Shown one piece after another: positions 42,008 to 52,284 of a stretch of 64,000 bases of DNA. The translations under genes were made by a program, and so were the position numbers. Numbering within the stretch: the stretch's first letter is position 1; every line of letters begins with the position of its first letter. The stretch is from Clostridium sp. (lineage in GTDB: Bacteria; Bacillota; Clostridia; Clostridiales; Clostridiaceae), in assembly GCF_017888565.1 (NCBI RefSeq), contig NZ_JAGHFX010000049.1, positions 1 to 64,000 on the forward strand, read 5' to 3'. The notes under the pieces were generated by a model. It was given only the letters and a program-made list of their open reading frames with translations, did not search any database and had not been told where the DNA came from.

Positions 42008-43093
42008 ATGGACGATTATAAAGCAATGTATCACCAACTTAAGTCGGAGTACGAAAGATATCAGAAAATCACTGAAGAAAAAATACAAGAATTAAGTTCT
42101 GTAAATGTCCAGCATGAGAAAAATCTCGATATGCTTTCGAATGTAATATTAATCAGTAACTATATCAATTCAAATTTAAGTAGTAAAAATATAATACCTA
42201 TGATAAATGATATGATAATAGGAATTATAGGTGTAACTCAATCTACAATATATTTGTTAGAAGACTCTAAATTTGTTATAAAGGCTACTAATGGCACACA
42301 AGATAGTATATCTCTTACAGAAGAATGTATAAATTACATAAGTAAAAATAAGACATTTATTTTAAATTCACAAGAACCAATTGTAAAAGATGAATTAAAT
42401 AATATATATATTCACTCAAGGATGGGAGTACCAATAAAAGTTGCTGAAAAATTTATAGGATATATTGTAGCTGACCATACCCATTATAATTTTTTATCAG
42501 AGTTTCATGAAATATTCCTAAGTTCAATAGCAAGTCAAATTGCAATAGCTTTAGAAAATTCTATTCTATATAAAAAGATAGAAAGAGCAGCTAAATATGA
42601 TGCATTGATAGGTATCTACAATAGAAAGACTTTTTATGAAATTATAGAAGAAAGGTTATCTAATGGAGGCATAGATAAATATGCTATAGTAATGATTGAT
42701 TTAGATAACTTTAAAAGAGTAAATGATACTTTAGGGCATCAATTTGGTGATAAAGTTTTAATAGAAACTGCAAATTTAATTAGAAGTATGTTAAAGCCAA
42801 AAGATATAATTGCAAGATATGGTGGGGAAGAAATAATACTATATATAGATTGTAATAGTGATAATGAAGATATATATATAAGAATAGATAAAATAAGAAA
42901 TTCAGTATCAAGTAATTTGGTTTCAAATGAAAAGAATGAAAGAAGCATTACGGCAAGTTTTGGAGTAGGCTTTTATCCTAATGATGGGGATACCCTTGAA
43001 ACTGTTATTAATTGTGCAGATAGATTCCTTTACAAGGCAAAGCACGCAGGAAAAAATAAAGTTATGAGTTCACATTTTTTAGATAAAAGATAG
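42008..43093 (+). CDS. GAF-GGDEF protein, putative diguanylate cyclase
   Basis: GAF-like ISLTEECINYIS...GVPIKVAEKFIGYIVADH; MIDLDNFKRVNDTLGHQFGD...ARYGGEEIILYI. Confidence 0.88.
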   Translation: MDDYKAMYHQLKSEYERYQKITEEKIQELSSVNVQHEKNLDMLSNVILISNYINSNLSSKNIIPMINDMIIGIIGVTQSTIYLLEDSKFVIKATNGTQDSISLTEECINYISKNKTFILNSQEPIVKDELNNIYIHSRMGVPIKVAEKFIGYIVADHTHYNFLSEFHEIFLSSIASQIAIALENSILYKKIERAAKYDALIGIYNRKTFYEIIEERLSNGGIDKYAIVMIDLDNFKRVNDTLGHQFGDKVLIETANLIRSMLKPKDIIARYGGEEIILYIDCNSDNEDIYIRIDKIRNSVSSNLVSNEKNERSITASFGVGFYPNDGDTLETVINCADRFLYKAKHAGKNKVMSSHFLDKR

Positions 43094-43127
43094 AGATTAA
43101 TGTATTTTCTCTATCTTTTATTATTTT
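43083..43127 (+). terminator. Rho-independent terminator
   Basis: ATAAAAGATAGAGA...TCTCTATCTTTTAT followed by TATTTTTT. Confidence 0.8.
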
Positions 43128-43211
43128 TTATATTATATTGTAAATATTTTCAAAGGTGTAGAATATATATAAATTAAGAGAATAAAAATTCTATAAAAGG
43201 AGTGGATTCCA

Positions 43212-43625
43212 ATGATTCAAGTTTTTTGCGCAAAGAGAGGGGCAGGTAAAACTAAAAGATTAATAGAACTTGCAAATGAACATTTAAGCAAAGCAAAAGG
43301 GGATTCAGTTTATATTGACGATGATGCTAGACGCATGATGCAACTTAAAGGTAAGATAAGATTTATAAATACTAATGAGCTTGGTGTAATGGATTGTGAT
43401 AGCTTTTATGGATTACTTTGTGGAGTTATATCTCAAAATTATGATGTTGAAAATATATATATAGATGCTTTATCAAGTATAGTTACTAAAAATATGTCTG
43501 AATCAACTAAACTGTTTGGAAAGTTAAAGGAATTCTCTCAAAGATTTAATTTAAATTTGTATATAAATTTAAATTGTGAATGTAATGATGAGCTACCAGA
43601 TTTGATAAGGGAATATGTGGCTTAG
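43212..43625 (+). CDS. Small P-loop NTPase-like protein
   Basis: MIQVFCAKRGAGKTKRLIELANE (Walker A); RBS aggagtgg. Confidence 0.75.
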   Translation: MIQVFCAKRGAGKTKRLIELANEHLSKAKGDSVYIDDDARRMMQLKGKIRFINTNELGVMDCDSFYGLLCGVISQNYDVENIYIDALSSIVTKNMSESTKLFGKLKEFSQRFNLNLYINLNCECNDELPDLIREYVA

Positions 43626-43948
43626 AGGAATAGGAAAAGTTAAAGAATTATGGAAATAACTCATGCAAGCTGAGTTATTAAAAATGAGAAATGAAAAAGA
43701 AAAGTAAGGGGAATAATGGGGGATGGTTCGGAAATTCTGAGTGGTTGAGAATTTAGAGAGTAGAAGTATAAATGGATAAAGATTGGTCTGGGAGTCTGGA
43801 TTATGTGAATTACAAAGTTGTATGAATGAATATTATTTAAAATTTAAATTTACATTTTAAGTTCGAATTTTGAATAATGAATAAGAGAATTTTAGTTATA
43901 ATTTGGATTAACAGAATTAATAATAATTAATTGTCGCAGATTTAGTAA

Positions 43949-43987
43949 TGAGGGGTGATTCTAGTATATTGAATTACTCCTTTTTTA
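43949..43987 (+). terminator. Terminator in the tyrS upstream region
   Basis: AGGGGTGATTC-TAGTATATT-GAATTACTCCT followed by TTTTTT. Confidence 0.75.
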
Positions 43988-44091
43988 TATTCTCAAAACA
44001 TAACAATAGTATCATTAGTTGTTTTATTGTTGATAATATTTTAATAAAAAGATATACTATAATAAGTAAAATAAATAGGAGGTTACGTAGA

Positions 44092-45312
44092 ATGGCTAAT
44101 GTTTTAGACGAGTTATTAGATCGTGGATACATAAAGCAATTTACTCATGAGGATGAAACTAGAGAATTGCTAGAAAAGGAGAAAATAACTTTTTATATAG
44201 GCTTTGATCCAACAGCAGATAGTTTACATGTTGGACATTTCATTGCGTTAATGTTCATGGCACATATGCAAAAAGCAGGACATAGACCAATAGCACTTCT
44301 TGGTGGTGGAACAGCAATGGTAGGAGATCCATCAGGAAAAACTGATATGAGAACAATGCTTACAAAAGAGCAAATTCAACATAATGTTGATTCAATAAAA
44401 AAGCAAATGGAGAGATTTATAGATTTCTCTGATGATAAAGCAATATTAGTTAATAATGCAGATTGGCTATTAAACTTAAATTATGTAGATTTCTTAAGAG
44501 AAGTTGGAGTTCATTTTTCTGTAAATAGAATGCTTACAGCTGAATGCTTTAAACAAAGGTTAGAAAAGGGACTTTCTTTCTTAGAGTTTAATTATATGTT
44601 AATGCAAGGATATGACTTCTACGTATTAAATCAAAAGTATGGTTGCAAAATGCAATTAGGCGGAGATGACCAATGGTCAAATATGATTGCTGGTGTTGAA
44701 TTAGTTAGAAGAAAGGCTCAAGGTCAATCAATGGCAATGACTTGTTCTTTATTAACTAATAGCCAAGGACAAAAGATGGGAAAAACAGTAGGGGGAGCTT
44801 TATGGCTTGATCCAGAAAAAACTTCACCATTTGACTTTTATCAATACTGGAGAAATGTAGACGATGCAGATGTAGAAAAATGTTTATCATTATTAACATT
44901 TGTTCCAATGGATGAAGTTAGAGCAATATGTTCTGTAGAAGGAGCAGCTATAAATGAAGCTAAAAAGCGTCTTGCTTTTGAAGTTACAAAGCTAGTTCAT
45001 GGAGAAGAAGAAGCAACTAAAGCTAAAAGTGCAGCAGAAGCTTTATTCTCAGGTGGAGTTGATATGAGTAATGTTCCTACAGTAACTATAAGTAAGGAAA
45101 AGTTAGGATCAACTATTTTAGATATAATGGCTGAAAATAAAATAGTTCCATCTAAAGCAGAAGGAAGAAGATTAATTCAACAAGGTGGCTTATCTTTAAA
45201 TGGAGAAAAAGTAACTGAAGTTACTAGAACTTTAGAGGAATCAGATTTAGAAGATGGTTCAGCATTACTTAAAAGAGGAAAGAAAAACTATAATAAAATA
45301 GTTGTAGAATAG
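44092..45312 (+). CDS. tyrS: Tyrosyl-tRNA synthetase
   Basis: [52 protein letters not shown] aggagg before 44092. Confidence 0.96.
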   Translation: MANVLDELLDRGYIKQFTHEDETRELLEKEKITFYIGFDPTADSLHVGHFIALMFMAHMQKAGHRPIALLGGGTAMVGDPSGKTDMRTMLTKEQIQHNVDSIKKQMERFIDFSDDKAILVNNADWLLNLNYVDFLREVGVHFSVNRMLTAECFKQRLEKGLSFLEFNYMLMQGYDFYVLNQKYGCKMQLGGDDQWSNMIAGVELVRRKAQGQSMAMTCSLLTNSQGQKMGKTVGGALWLDPEKTSPFDFYQYWRNVDDADVEKCLSLLTFVPMDEVRAICSVEGAAINEAKKRLAFEVTKLVHGEEEATKAKSAAEALFSGGVDMSNVPTVTISKEKLGSTILDIMAENKIVPSKAEGRRLIQQGGLSLNGEKVTEVTRTLEESDLEDGSALLKRGKKNYNKIVVE

Positions 45313-45362
45313 AAATTCAACAGTTGTAGAATAAATTTTAGAAATTTATAATGAAAATAAAA

Positions 45363-45402
45363 AAAAAGAAATTCAGAGATTTTATCTGAATTTCTTTTTT
45401 AC
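45363..45402 (+). terminator. Rho-independent terminator
   Basis: AAAGAAATTCAGA-GATTTTA-TCTGAATTTCTTTTTT. Confidence 0.85.
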
Positions 45403-45473
45403 TATGTTTCTAATTTGGAATTATATAATCATAGATAGAGTTTATTTGAAAATTAAGCATTACTTATACTAGC

Positions 45474-46916
45474 TTAACTTTTATTGTCTAATGGTAAAGT
45501 AATATTTACTTTTATTTCATTACCATTAACTATGCTGATTGAACCATTATGATCTTTAATGATTTCGTTACATAGATACAATCCTAAGCCTGTACTATAT
45601 TCATCATCAGAAAACTTTGACTTTGTAAATGGTTCAAAAATATGATTGTAAACATCTTCTGGTATGGGATTTTCAACGATGTTAGTAATCTCTATATTAT
45701 ATTTATCACCAGAAGTATAGGAGCTTACAGTAATTATAGAATCTTTGCTAGAATATTTTATTGCATTATCTAATACATTAATTAAAACTTCTTTTATTTT
45801 ATTTGGTTTAAAGTGTACTGTTTCTTTTGATATGGTTGAGTTTATTTTTAAAGTATATTTTTCAGCTTTAATACTTAAATCAGTAATTGTTTGATTAATA
45901 ATCTCAGAAATTTCTATATCTTCATAAGTATCTTTTATAGAGGATAATCCTTTTGAAATTTTTATTATTTCAAGTACTAATGTATTTAATCTTTCACTTT
46001 CTGAGTGTATTCTATCAATAGCTCGATATTTAAATTCTTCATCATCTACAACATTTTCTAAAATCATTTCTGAATATCCAATAATTGAAGTCAAAGGTGT
46101 TTTAAGTTCATGAGTAACAGTATCAAAAAATATTTTCCTGCTTAAAGCTAATTTTTCAACCTTTTCTTTTTCTTTTTCAATATCTAAAATTTGATCTTGA
46201 ATTTTAGATTTCATATTAATAAACTCTCTAGATAATATAGATATTTCATCATTTTCTTTTGCATTGACATCTATATTTATATCATAATTTCCTACACTTA
46301 ATTCTTTTGAGGCTGAAGTTAATTTTTCTATGGGATTAACTATTTTATTTGTTAATCTATAAGAAATAGCAAATATAAAAATAATAAGTGATATTTCAAT
46401 TAGAGTTAATATGCTTGTAGCTTTCATATAATCTGAATAAAGATAAGTATAGTCTTTAGTTAAATTGATTATTCCAATATAAGATTCATTAATTATTATT
46501 GGATAAGAAAGCATTCCAATAAGAGTGTTATTATTATATTTTATATCAACAATAGTTTTACCAGATTTAATATTAGAAAGATTTTCAGTAAATTCAATAT
46601 TAGCTTTTTCTAAATTAGAAGCAAGTACATTACCATCTATATCGCATATTTGAAGCTTGCTATCATAGTTAATAGAAATATATTCTATCAAATATTTACT
46701 TTCTTGAGATAAGGCTTTATCTTTATAGAGATAATTTCTTACTGACAATGTATATTTAACAGATTCACGAGTACTTTTCATTATTTCTTTTAAAGAAGAA
46801 GTAACTGTGCTTTCCATATTGTTTTTTAATATTTTTCGAACAGATATATTTAATGAAATACCTAATAAAACAATTGTCAGAGTAATAATTAAAGTGAATT
46901 TAAATTTAATTTTCAT
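45474..46916 (-). CDS. Sensor histidine kinase (HAMP, HisKA, HATPase)
   Basis: FFDTVTHELKTPLTSIIGYSEMI; STGLGLYLCNEIIKDHNGSI. Confidence 0.93.
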   Translation of the reverse strand: MKIKFKFTLIITLTIVLLGISLNISVRKILKNNMESTVTSSLKEIMKSTRESVKYTLSVRNYLYKDKALSQESKYLIEYISINYDSKLQICDIDGNVLASNLEKANIEFTENLSNIKSGKTIVDIKYNNNTLIGMLSYPIIINESYIGIINLTKDYTYLYSDYMKATSILTLIEISLIIFIFAISYRLTNKIVNPIEKLTSASKELSVGNYDINIDVNAKENDEISILSREFINMKSKIQDQILDIEKEKEKVEKLALSRKIFFDTVTHELKTPLTSIIGYSEMILENVVDDEEFKYRAIDRIHSESERLNTLVLEIIKISKGLSSIKDTYEDIEISEIINQTITDLSIKAEKYTLKINSTISKETVHFKPNKIKEVLINVLDNAIKYSSKDSIITVSSYTSGDKYNIEITNIVENPIPEDVYNHIFEPFTKSKFSDDEYSTGLGLYLCNEIIKDHNGSISIVNGNEIKVNITLPLDNKS

Positions 46917-46918
46917 AT

Positions 46919-47602
46919 TTACCTCATCATATATCCAACACCAAAGACTGTTTCAATTACTGATGGTTGTCCATTCGTATCAAGTTTGCTTCTAATCCTT
47001 CTTATATGAATATCTATAGTTCTTATGTCACCATCATAAGAAAGCTCCCAAATATTATCTATAAGTTGTTCTCTAGAAAAAACTTTATTTCTGTTTTGAA
47101 CAAAGAATTCAAGAAGCTCATATTCTTTCGGTTTCAATTGAATAACTTCATCATTTTTTAAAACAGTTCTGTTATTAAAATTAATCTTTATATTTGAATT
47201 TATCTTAATGAAATTTTTATTATCTTTAGAAGAAGACTTTTCAATACGTCTAAATACAGCCTTTATTCTGCTTGTAACTTCTTTTATATGGAATGGTTTA
47301 GTAATATAATCATCAGCTCCAAGTTCAAGGCCAAGAACTTTATCAAATACATCATTTTTAGCAGTAAGAATTATAATAGGAATAGTATATTTAGAGTTTA
47401 TATCTTTACAAAAGTCAAAACCACTTCCATCAGGCAAGTTTAAATCTAATAAAATTAAATCTGGTAAAGTGGTATTTAAAAAATCATTAGCCTCTTTTAG
47501 AGAAAAAACACTATGAGGTAAATAGCTTTCAGCTTTCAAAGTATGGAATAGTATATCATTTATAGATTTATCATCTTCAATAATAAGCACTTGAGCATTC
47601 AT
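46919..47602 (-). CDS. OmpR/PhoB-family response regulator
   Basis: LILLDLNLPDGSGFD; LGADDYITKPF; GDIRTIDIHIRRIRSKLD. Confidence 0.94.
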   Translation of the reverse strand: MNAQVLIIEDDKSINDILFHTLKAESYLPHSVFSLKEANDFLNTTLPDLILLDLNLPDGSGFDFCKDINSKYTIPIIILTAKNDVFDKVLGLELGADDYITKPFHIKEVTSRIKAVFRRIEKSSSKDNKNFIKINSNIKINFNNRTVLKNDEVIQLKPKEYELLEFFVQNRNKVFSREQLIDNIWELSYDGDIRTIDIHIRRIRSKLDTNGQPSVIETVFGVGYMMR

Positions 47603-47689
47603 TACATATTCTCCTTAATATGGATATTATAATTTAATTATATTAAATATATTTTAAATAATAAATAGAAGTATAAAACTATTAGTTGT

Positions 47690-47861
47690 AAATTGCGAAG
47701 CAATTTATTAATGAAAGAATGAAAGAATTAAGGGTGTTTTGCTACGCAAAACTTAAACTATAGGTGCCAAGCACTTTCTATTCAAAAATCCTGTAAGGTT
47801 TTTACCTTAATTTTTCATTCCTTCATTTTTTCATTTTTTAATTATTTTGCTTCGCAAAATA
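47690..47861. repeat. Hairpin-rich imperfect palindromic element
   Basis: AAATTGC-GAA-GCAATTT, GTTTTGC-TAC-GCAAAAC, GTGC-CAA-GCAC, TAAGGT-TTTT-ACCTTA, TATTTTGC-TTC-GCAAAATA; outer AATGAAAGAATGAAAGAATTAAGG pairs with CCTTAATTTTTCATTCCTTCATTTTTTCATT. Confidence 0.75.
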
Positions 47862-47864
47862 TAA

Positions 47865-48944
47865 CTAAGGTGTATATTGTCTGTAGATTGAGTAAGCAAC
47901 TCCATTTTTTAGTTCTATCCAACATAGGGTTTCTCTATGAGTTATAGGTTTTCCATCACTTATATCTAAATCTCCTATATCCATAGGATTTCTTAAATCA
48001 ATATAATTTATAAAATCATTAAATGAAGCTTTTTCATTTATAGAAGAATTTTCTGGTGGAGGCACATTATATCCTAAAGCTAGAAAATCGTGATTTAATA
48101 ATTGGAAGCTGCAATTACTTGATATCTCATAGGTGGTTAATTTACTATTATTATTTCTTATATAATAACCATCTGGAACATAAGGCTCTCCATTTTCTTG
48201 ATAAGCAATTTTTTCGTTATCTTTTAATGCTTCTCTTAAAGCAATTTCATTTCCAAAGTAAAATTCAACTAAGTCAACATCTATATAGGTTTTTCCATCA
48301 ATAGTATAGATATTATTGATACATCCAATTTGTTTATCATAAACATTTTCTAAAACTGTTAAAGTAAATTCTACTTGTCTTCCATACTCTTCGTTAATAC
48401 CATAATAAGTGAAAGTGCCAGCAGTAGTAGTATCAACATTTGATACGTTCCATGTTAAAGGAAGTAAAAGTGAAATTCCATTTATATCAGTAGTTACACT
48501 TCCAGGAAGATTATATTCTGACTCTTGGTAAACAGAATCTGTAAGCTTAATTATTTCAAATTTAGATGATATTTCTTTAGCTATTGTTTTCATGTTTTCA
48601 GTATCAACATTATTAGCTAAAGCAGATTTTATTATAAAGTAAGCATCATCAAGTTTATTTGAATCAATATAAATATCTTTAATTTCTAAATATAAATCTT
48701 TATTAGATTTATCTAAAGAAATTGCTTTATTAAAATAAGCTTTTGCTTCATCATATTTATTATCAGCAAGAAGTTTTTTAGCATTAGTAATAGCTTCATC
48801 AACTTCATTTTCTTCTACTAAAATTTCACTTTGAGTATCATTAGAAACTGTTACCTTTTTTGTTGTGTCTGTACAAGAAAAGAGTGAAGTGCTTAGCATT
48901 AAAAAAATTGGGATAATAGCTAGTTTTATAAATCTTTTATTCAC
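47865..48944 (-). CDS. Lipoprotein with TPR-like and bacterial Ig-like (Big_4-type) regions
   Basis: Lipobox TSLFSC; AKKLLADNKYDEAKAYFNKAISLDKSNKDLYLEIKDI; PGSVTTDINGISLLLPLTWNVSNVDTTTAGTFTYYG. Confidence 0.8.
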   Translation of the reverse strand: MNKRFIKLAIIPIFLMLSTSLFSCTDTTKKVTVSNDTQSEILVEENEVDEAITNAKKLLADNKYDEAKAYFNKAISLDKSNKDLYLEIKDIYIDSNKLDDAYFIIKSALANNVDTENMKTIAKEISSKFEIIKLTDSVYQESEYNLPGSVTTDINGISLLLPLTWNVSNVDTTTAGTFTYYGINEEYGRQVEFTLTVLENVYDKQIGCINNIYTIDGKTYIDVDLVEFYFGNEIALREALKDNEKIAYQENGEPYVPDGYYIRNNNSKLTTYEISSNCSFQLLNHDFLALGYNVPPPENSSINEKASFNDFINYIDLRNPMDIGDLDISDGKPITHRETLCWIELKNGVAYSIYRQYTP

Positions 48945-48965
48945 TGTAAAGTCTCCTTTTTAAAT

Positions 48966-50036
48966 TTATAAATATTTTCTAGATATAGAGTATACATTGT
49001 TATTTTTGCTTTCAATCCAACATAAAGTTGTTCTATGAGTTGTTATTTTCTCACCCAATTTTTGATTATTATCTAGGTACATCTTATTCATCATATCAAT
49101 ATAATTTTTGAAGGTTTCATAAGGAACTGTATTGAGTTCAGGAAGCTTTGACTCACTGTCATAACCCAAGGCAAATAAATCGATAAAATATAGCTGGAAT
49201 ATACAATCTTTTGAAACTTCGTAAGTAGTTATAGTGCTATTATTATTTCTTATATAATAACCAAATGGAAGAAAGTATTCTCCTTTTTCTTCATCATATG
49301 CTGCCATATTATCTTTTTTAGATTCAGTCAAAGATTCGTCCAAACCTTCATATAATTCAACTAAATCAACATCGATATAAGTCTTTCCATCAATAGTATA
49401 TATATTATTAATAGACCCAATTTGCTTATCATAAACATTTTCCATAACTGTAATTTCCATATTTACTTTTCTACCATAATCCTCATTAAAGCCTTCATAA
49501 ATAAATGTCCCTGCAGTTGATGAATCAACTACTTGATTATCCCAAGTTACAGGAAGCGATATAGATTCACCTGAAATTACAGCTTTGACTTCATTTGGTA
49601 AGGTATAACTAGTATCTTGATATATGGATAGGTTCATGTTAATAGATTCAAATTTAGATGAAATATCCTTTAAAATTAATTTCATATTTTCAATATCTAT
49701 ATTATTTGTTAAAGCTGTTTTTATAATGAAATAGGCATCATCAAATCTATTAAAAGACAAATATATGTCCTTAATTTTTAAATAAATATCTTTATTACTT
49801 TTGTCTAATGATAAGGCCTTATTAAAGTATTCCTTAGCTTCATTAAAATTATTTTCAGTAAGATATTTCTCACCAGTTTTTATTGCCTCATTTATTTCAT
49901 TTTCTTCAGAAGAAATTTCATTTTTAGTATCTTCCGAGATAGTTATTTTCTTTGAAGTGTTTTGGCAAGATACAAATGTTGATGATACAGTAATAATGGA
50001 TATAATAATTATCTTTGAAAAAAGTTTTTTATTCAT
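48966..50036 (-). CDS. Paralogous lipoprotein with TPR-like and Big_4-type regions
   Basis: Shares YFNKALSLDKSNKD and VYDKQIGSINNIYTIDGKTYIDVDLVE with the neighbour; lipobox SSTFVSC. Confidence 0.8.
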   Translation of the reverse strand: MNKKLFSKIIIISIITVSSTFVSCQNTSKKITISEDTKNEISSEENEINEAIKTGEKYLTENNFNEAKEYFNKALSLDKSNKDIYLKIKDIYLSFNRFDDAYFIIKTALTNNIDIENMKLILKDISSKFESINMNLSIYQDTSYTLPNEVKAVISGESISLPVTWDNQVVDSSTAGTFIYEGFNEDYGRKVNMEITVMENVYDKQIGSINNIYTIDGKTYIDVDLVELYEGLDESLTESKKDNMAAYDEEKGEYFLPFGYYIRNNNSTITTYEVSKDCIFQLYFIDLFALGYDSESKLPELNTVPYETFKNYIDMMNKMYLDNNQKLGEKITTHRTTLCWIESKNNNVYSISRKYL

Positions 50037-50225
50037 TTTTAACCTCCAGTTAAATTCTATATTTATATCATATAAGGAAGAAATTTCTAAAGATTATATA
50101 GTTATTTCTAAAATATTTCCAAATGAAAATTATTTTGATAATAGAGTTTCTAAAGTTATATATGCTAAGGTGTTAGATAAAGTATTCGACATTATAAATA
50201 ATATAGATGTATATGAGGTGAAGAT

Positions 50226-52262
50226 ATGCCAGGAGTTTTTAATGTAGGTAATTCATATAATACAAATAATAAAAGAATATCTAGTAAGTTAACTTTTGAT
50301 TCTGGTGAGAAGTTTTCAGGTAAAATAATTAAAAAAGATGATAAAAATGAAGTTACTATAAAGCTAATAGATGGTTGGGAATTTTCTGCACAAATAGATG
50401 GAGATGTAGAAGGATTAGAAAGTGGATTACAAAGATTTCAAGTTGAAGGCTTTATTGATGGAAAACTAAAGTTAAAAGTTATTGCTAAGAATATCAAAGG
50501 TGATGAGTTAGCTCAAGGTGAGTTTAATGATATAATTTCTAGTTCAGGGCTAGGTAAAGAGGATGTTACTTTATTAAAATCAATGTTAAAGTTTGATATT
50601 CCTCTTACTAAGGAAAATATAAGAGAAATTAAGGGATTAATTCAATTTTTAGATAAAATACAAGCAAATCCAAAGGAAATAGATGAATTTATATCTAAGT
50701 ATTTAATGGGGAAAGGAATATCTCAAAATAGCAAAGAAGGAATAAAAATTAATAATGTATTAAAAGAGTTTTTTGTAGAGTTTAAAACTTTATCTCATGA
50801 GGATATTTTATTGTTTATTGAAAATGATATGGAGTTTAATAAGGAAAATATAAAAGGATATAATAATTTATTTAAAGGAAAAGAAAATATATTAAAAGTA
50901 CTTGATAACATTTCTAATTCAATACCTGAACTTAATGAATTTTCAAAGGATAATATGATAAAAAGTAATTTAAAGCAAGGTATTGAAGGATTAGATACTA
51001 GTACTATAAGTCCTAAATCTATAGATGTAGATGGACAAAATATACAAGAACAAAGAATTACAAAAACACCACAATATATTAATGGGCAAGAGGCAAGTGT
51101 AAATAATAAATTAGCTAATGATGTTTATCAAAAAAGTGATATGGGAAATGCTAAAGTTAGTATTTTATCTATTCTTAAATCTATATCAGGACAAAGTGAA
51201 GAGTTACTTAATACATCCTTAAAAGATATAATAAGCAATAGAAGAATGGAATTCACAAGTAGTGAATTTGATAGGGTTTTCAATTTAATAAATACTATAA
51301 AACCAGAAGAATTAATAAATAAGCTTAAAGAAACTATATTTGAATTTAATGAAATTGGTGCCAAAAACATAATAGATGATTTTAGTGATTATTTAAATAA
51401 AGCTAATAATGAAACTTTAGGTGTAAAAGAGGCGTTAGATTTTAGCAAAGGACAATTAGAAAAGGTACTTTCAAGTGTTATTGGAAATGATGTAACATTA
51501 ACAGAAGAGGAATTTTTAAAATTAAAAGATGTTATTAATTTAAAGAATCAAGAAATTATAGATAGTGATACTAAACAAGGTCAAAAGGTAAATGATTTAG
51601 CAAAAGATATATTAACTAAAGATAATATTATTGGAATTAATAGTAGTAATATTGATAAAGTAAATATAAATGAAAATAATATAATAAGCAAAAATCTAAC
51701 TACAAGTATTCCTAAGAAAGAATTAGTAGAAGCTTCATTAAATAAAGTAGCTGAAGGTAATAAAGAAATAATTAAAGATTTAATATCTAATTTAAAAAGC
51801 GAATCAGTAATATCAGAGAAAATTTTAGATATTATAAAAAATAACATTAGTGATATAAAAGTATTTAATAAAATAAGCTCAGAATATTATTATGCAGATA
51901 TTCCAATTAATATAAAGGAAAGAGAATATCCTTGCAAGATAATAGTAAAGGATAATAGAAAAGAAGGTAAAAAGATAGATAGTACAAATGTTAAGATGGT
52001 AGTTACTGTTGAAACTAAGAATTTAGGTATAATAGATGGTTATATGCAAGTATTAGATAAAAAAATAAATATAGAATTAAAATGTGAAGAAAGATTTGTT
52101 AAAATAATTGATATGACAAAGATAAAGTTAGTTAATAATATAGAAAACATGGGTTTTTTAGTTAATGTGAAAGTATCTAAGAAAGAAAATGAAGTTTCCT
52201 TAACAACATGTAGAGATTTCTTCAGTTCAAATGCTGGAATATCCCTTGATAGGAGAGTATAA
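50226..52262 (+). CDS. FliK/YlqG-like protein (hook-length-control-like C-terminus)
   Basis: C-terminal YYADIPINIKEREYPCKIIVKDNRK...ETKNLGIIDGYMQVLDKKINIELKCE resembles a Flg_hook-type domain; followed by an FlhB-C-like gene. Confidence 0.55.
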   Translation: MPGVFNVGNSYNTNNKRISSKLTFDSGEKFSGKIIKKDDKNEVTIKLIDGWEFSAQIDGDVEGLESGLQRFQVEGFIDGKLKLKVIAKNIKGDELAQGEFNDIISSSGLGKEDVTLLKSMLKFDIPLTKENIREIKGLIQFLDKIQANPKEIDEFISKYLMGKGISQNSKEGIKINNVLKEFFVEFKTLSHEDILLFIENDMEFNKENIKGYNNLFKGKENILKVLDNISNSIPELNEFSKDNMIKSNLKQGIEGLDTSTISPKSIDVDGQNIQEQRITKTPQYINGQEASVNNKLANDVYQKSDMGNAKVSILSILKSISGQSEELLNTSLKDIISNRRMEFTSSEFDRVFNLINTIKPEELINKLKETIFEFNEIGAKNIIDDFSDYLNKANNETLGVKEALDFSKGQLEKVLSSVIGNDVTLTEEEFLKLKDVINLKNQEIIDSDTKQGQKVNDLAKDILTKDNIIGINSSNIDKVNINENNIISKNLTTSIPKKELVEASLNKVAEGNKEIIKDLISNLKSESVISEKILDIIKNNISDIKVFNKISSEYYYADIPINIKEREYPCKIIVKDNRKEGKKIDSTNVKMVVTVETKNLGIIDGYMQVLDKKINIELKCEERFVKIIDMTKIKLVNNIENMGFLVNVKVSKKENEVSLTTCRDFFSSNAGISLDRRV

Positions 52263-52284
52263 ACTAAATATCTTAGGAGGAGAA

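Noticed and set aside
43626-44091. Calling a T-box riboswitch for tyrS outright
   Set aside because: The conserved GGGUGGNACCGCG sequence and a clear Stem I are not visible; kept only as an open question.
43948-44091. N-terminal extension of TyrS in the ORF track
   Set aside because: The extension translates the terminator region; the conserved TyrS start ([16 protein letters not shown]) has its own RBS at 44092.
46807-47161. Plus-strand ORFs 46807..46995 and 46967..47161
   Set aside because: Antisense to the histidine kinase and response regulator genes; no independent support.
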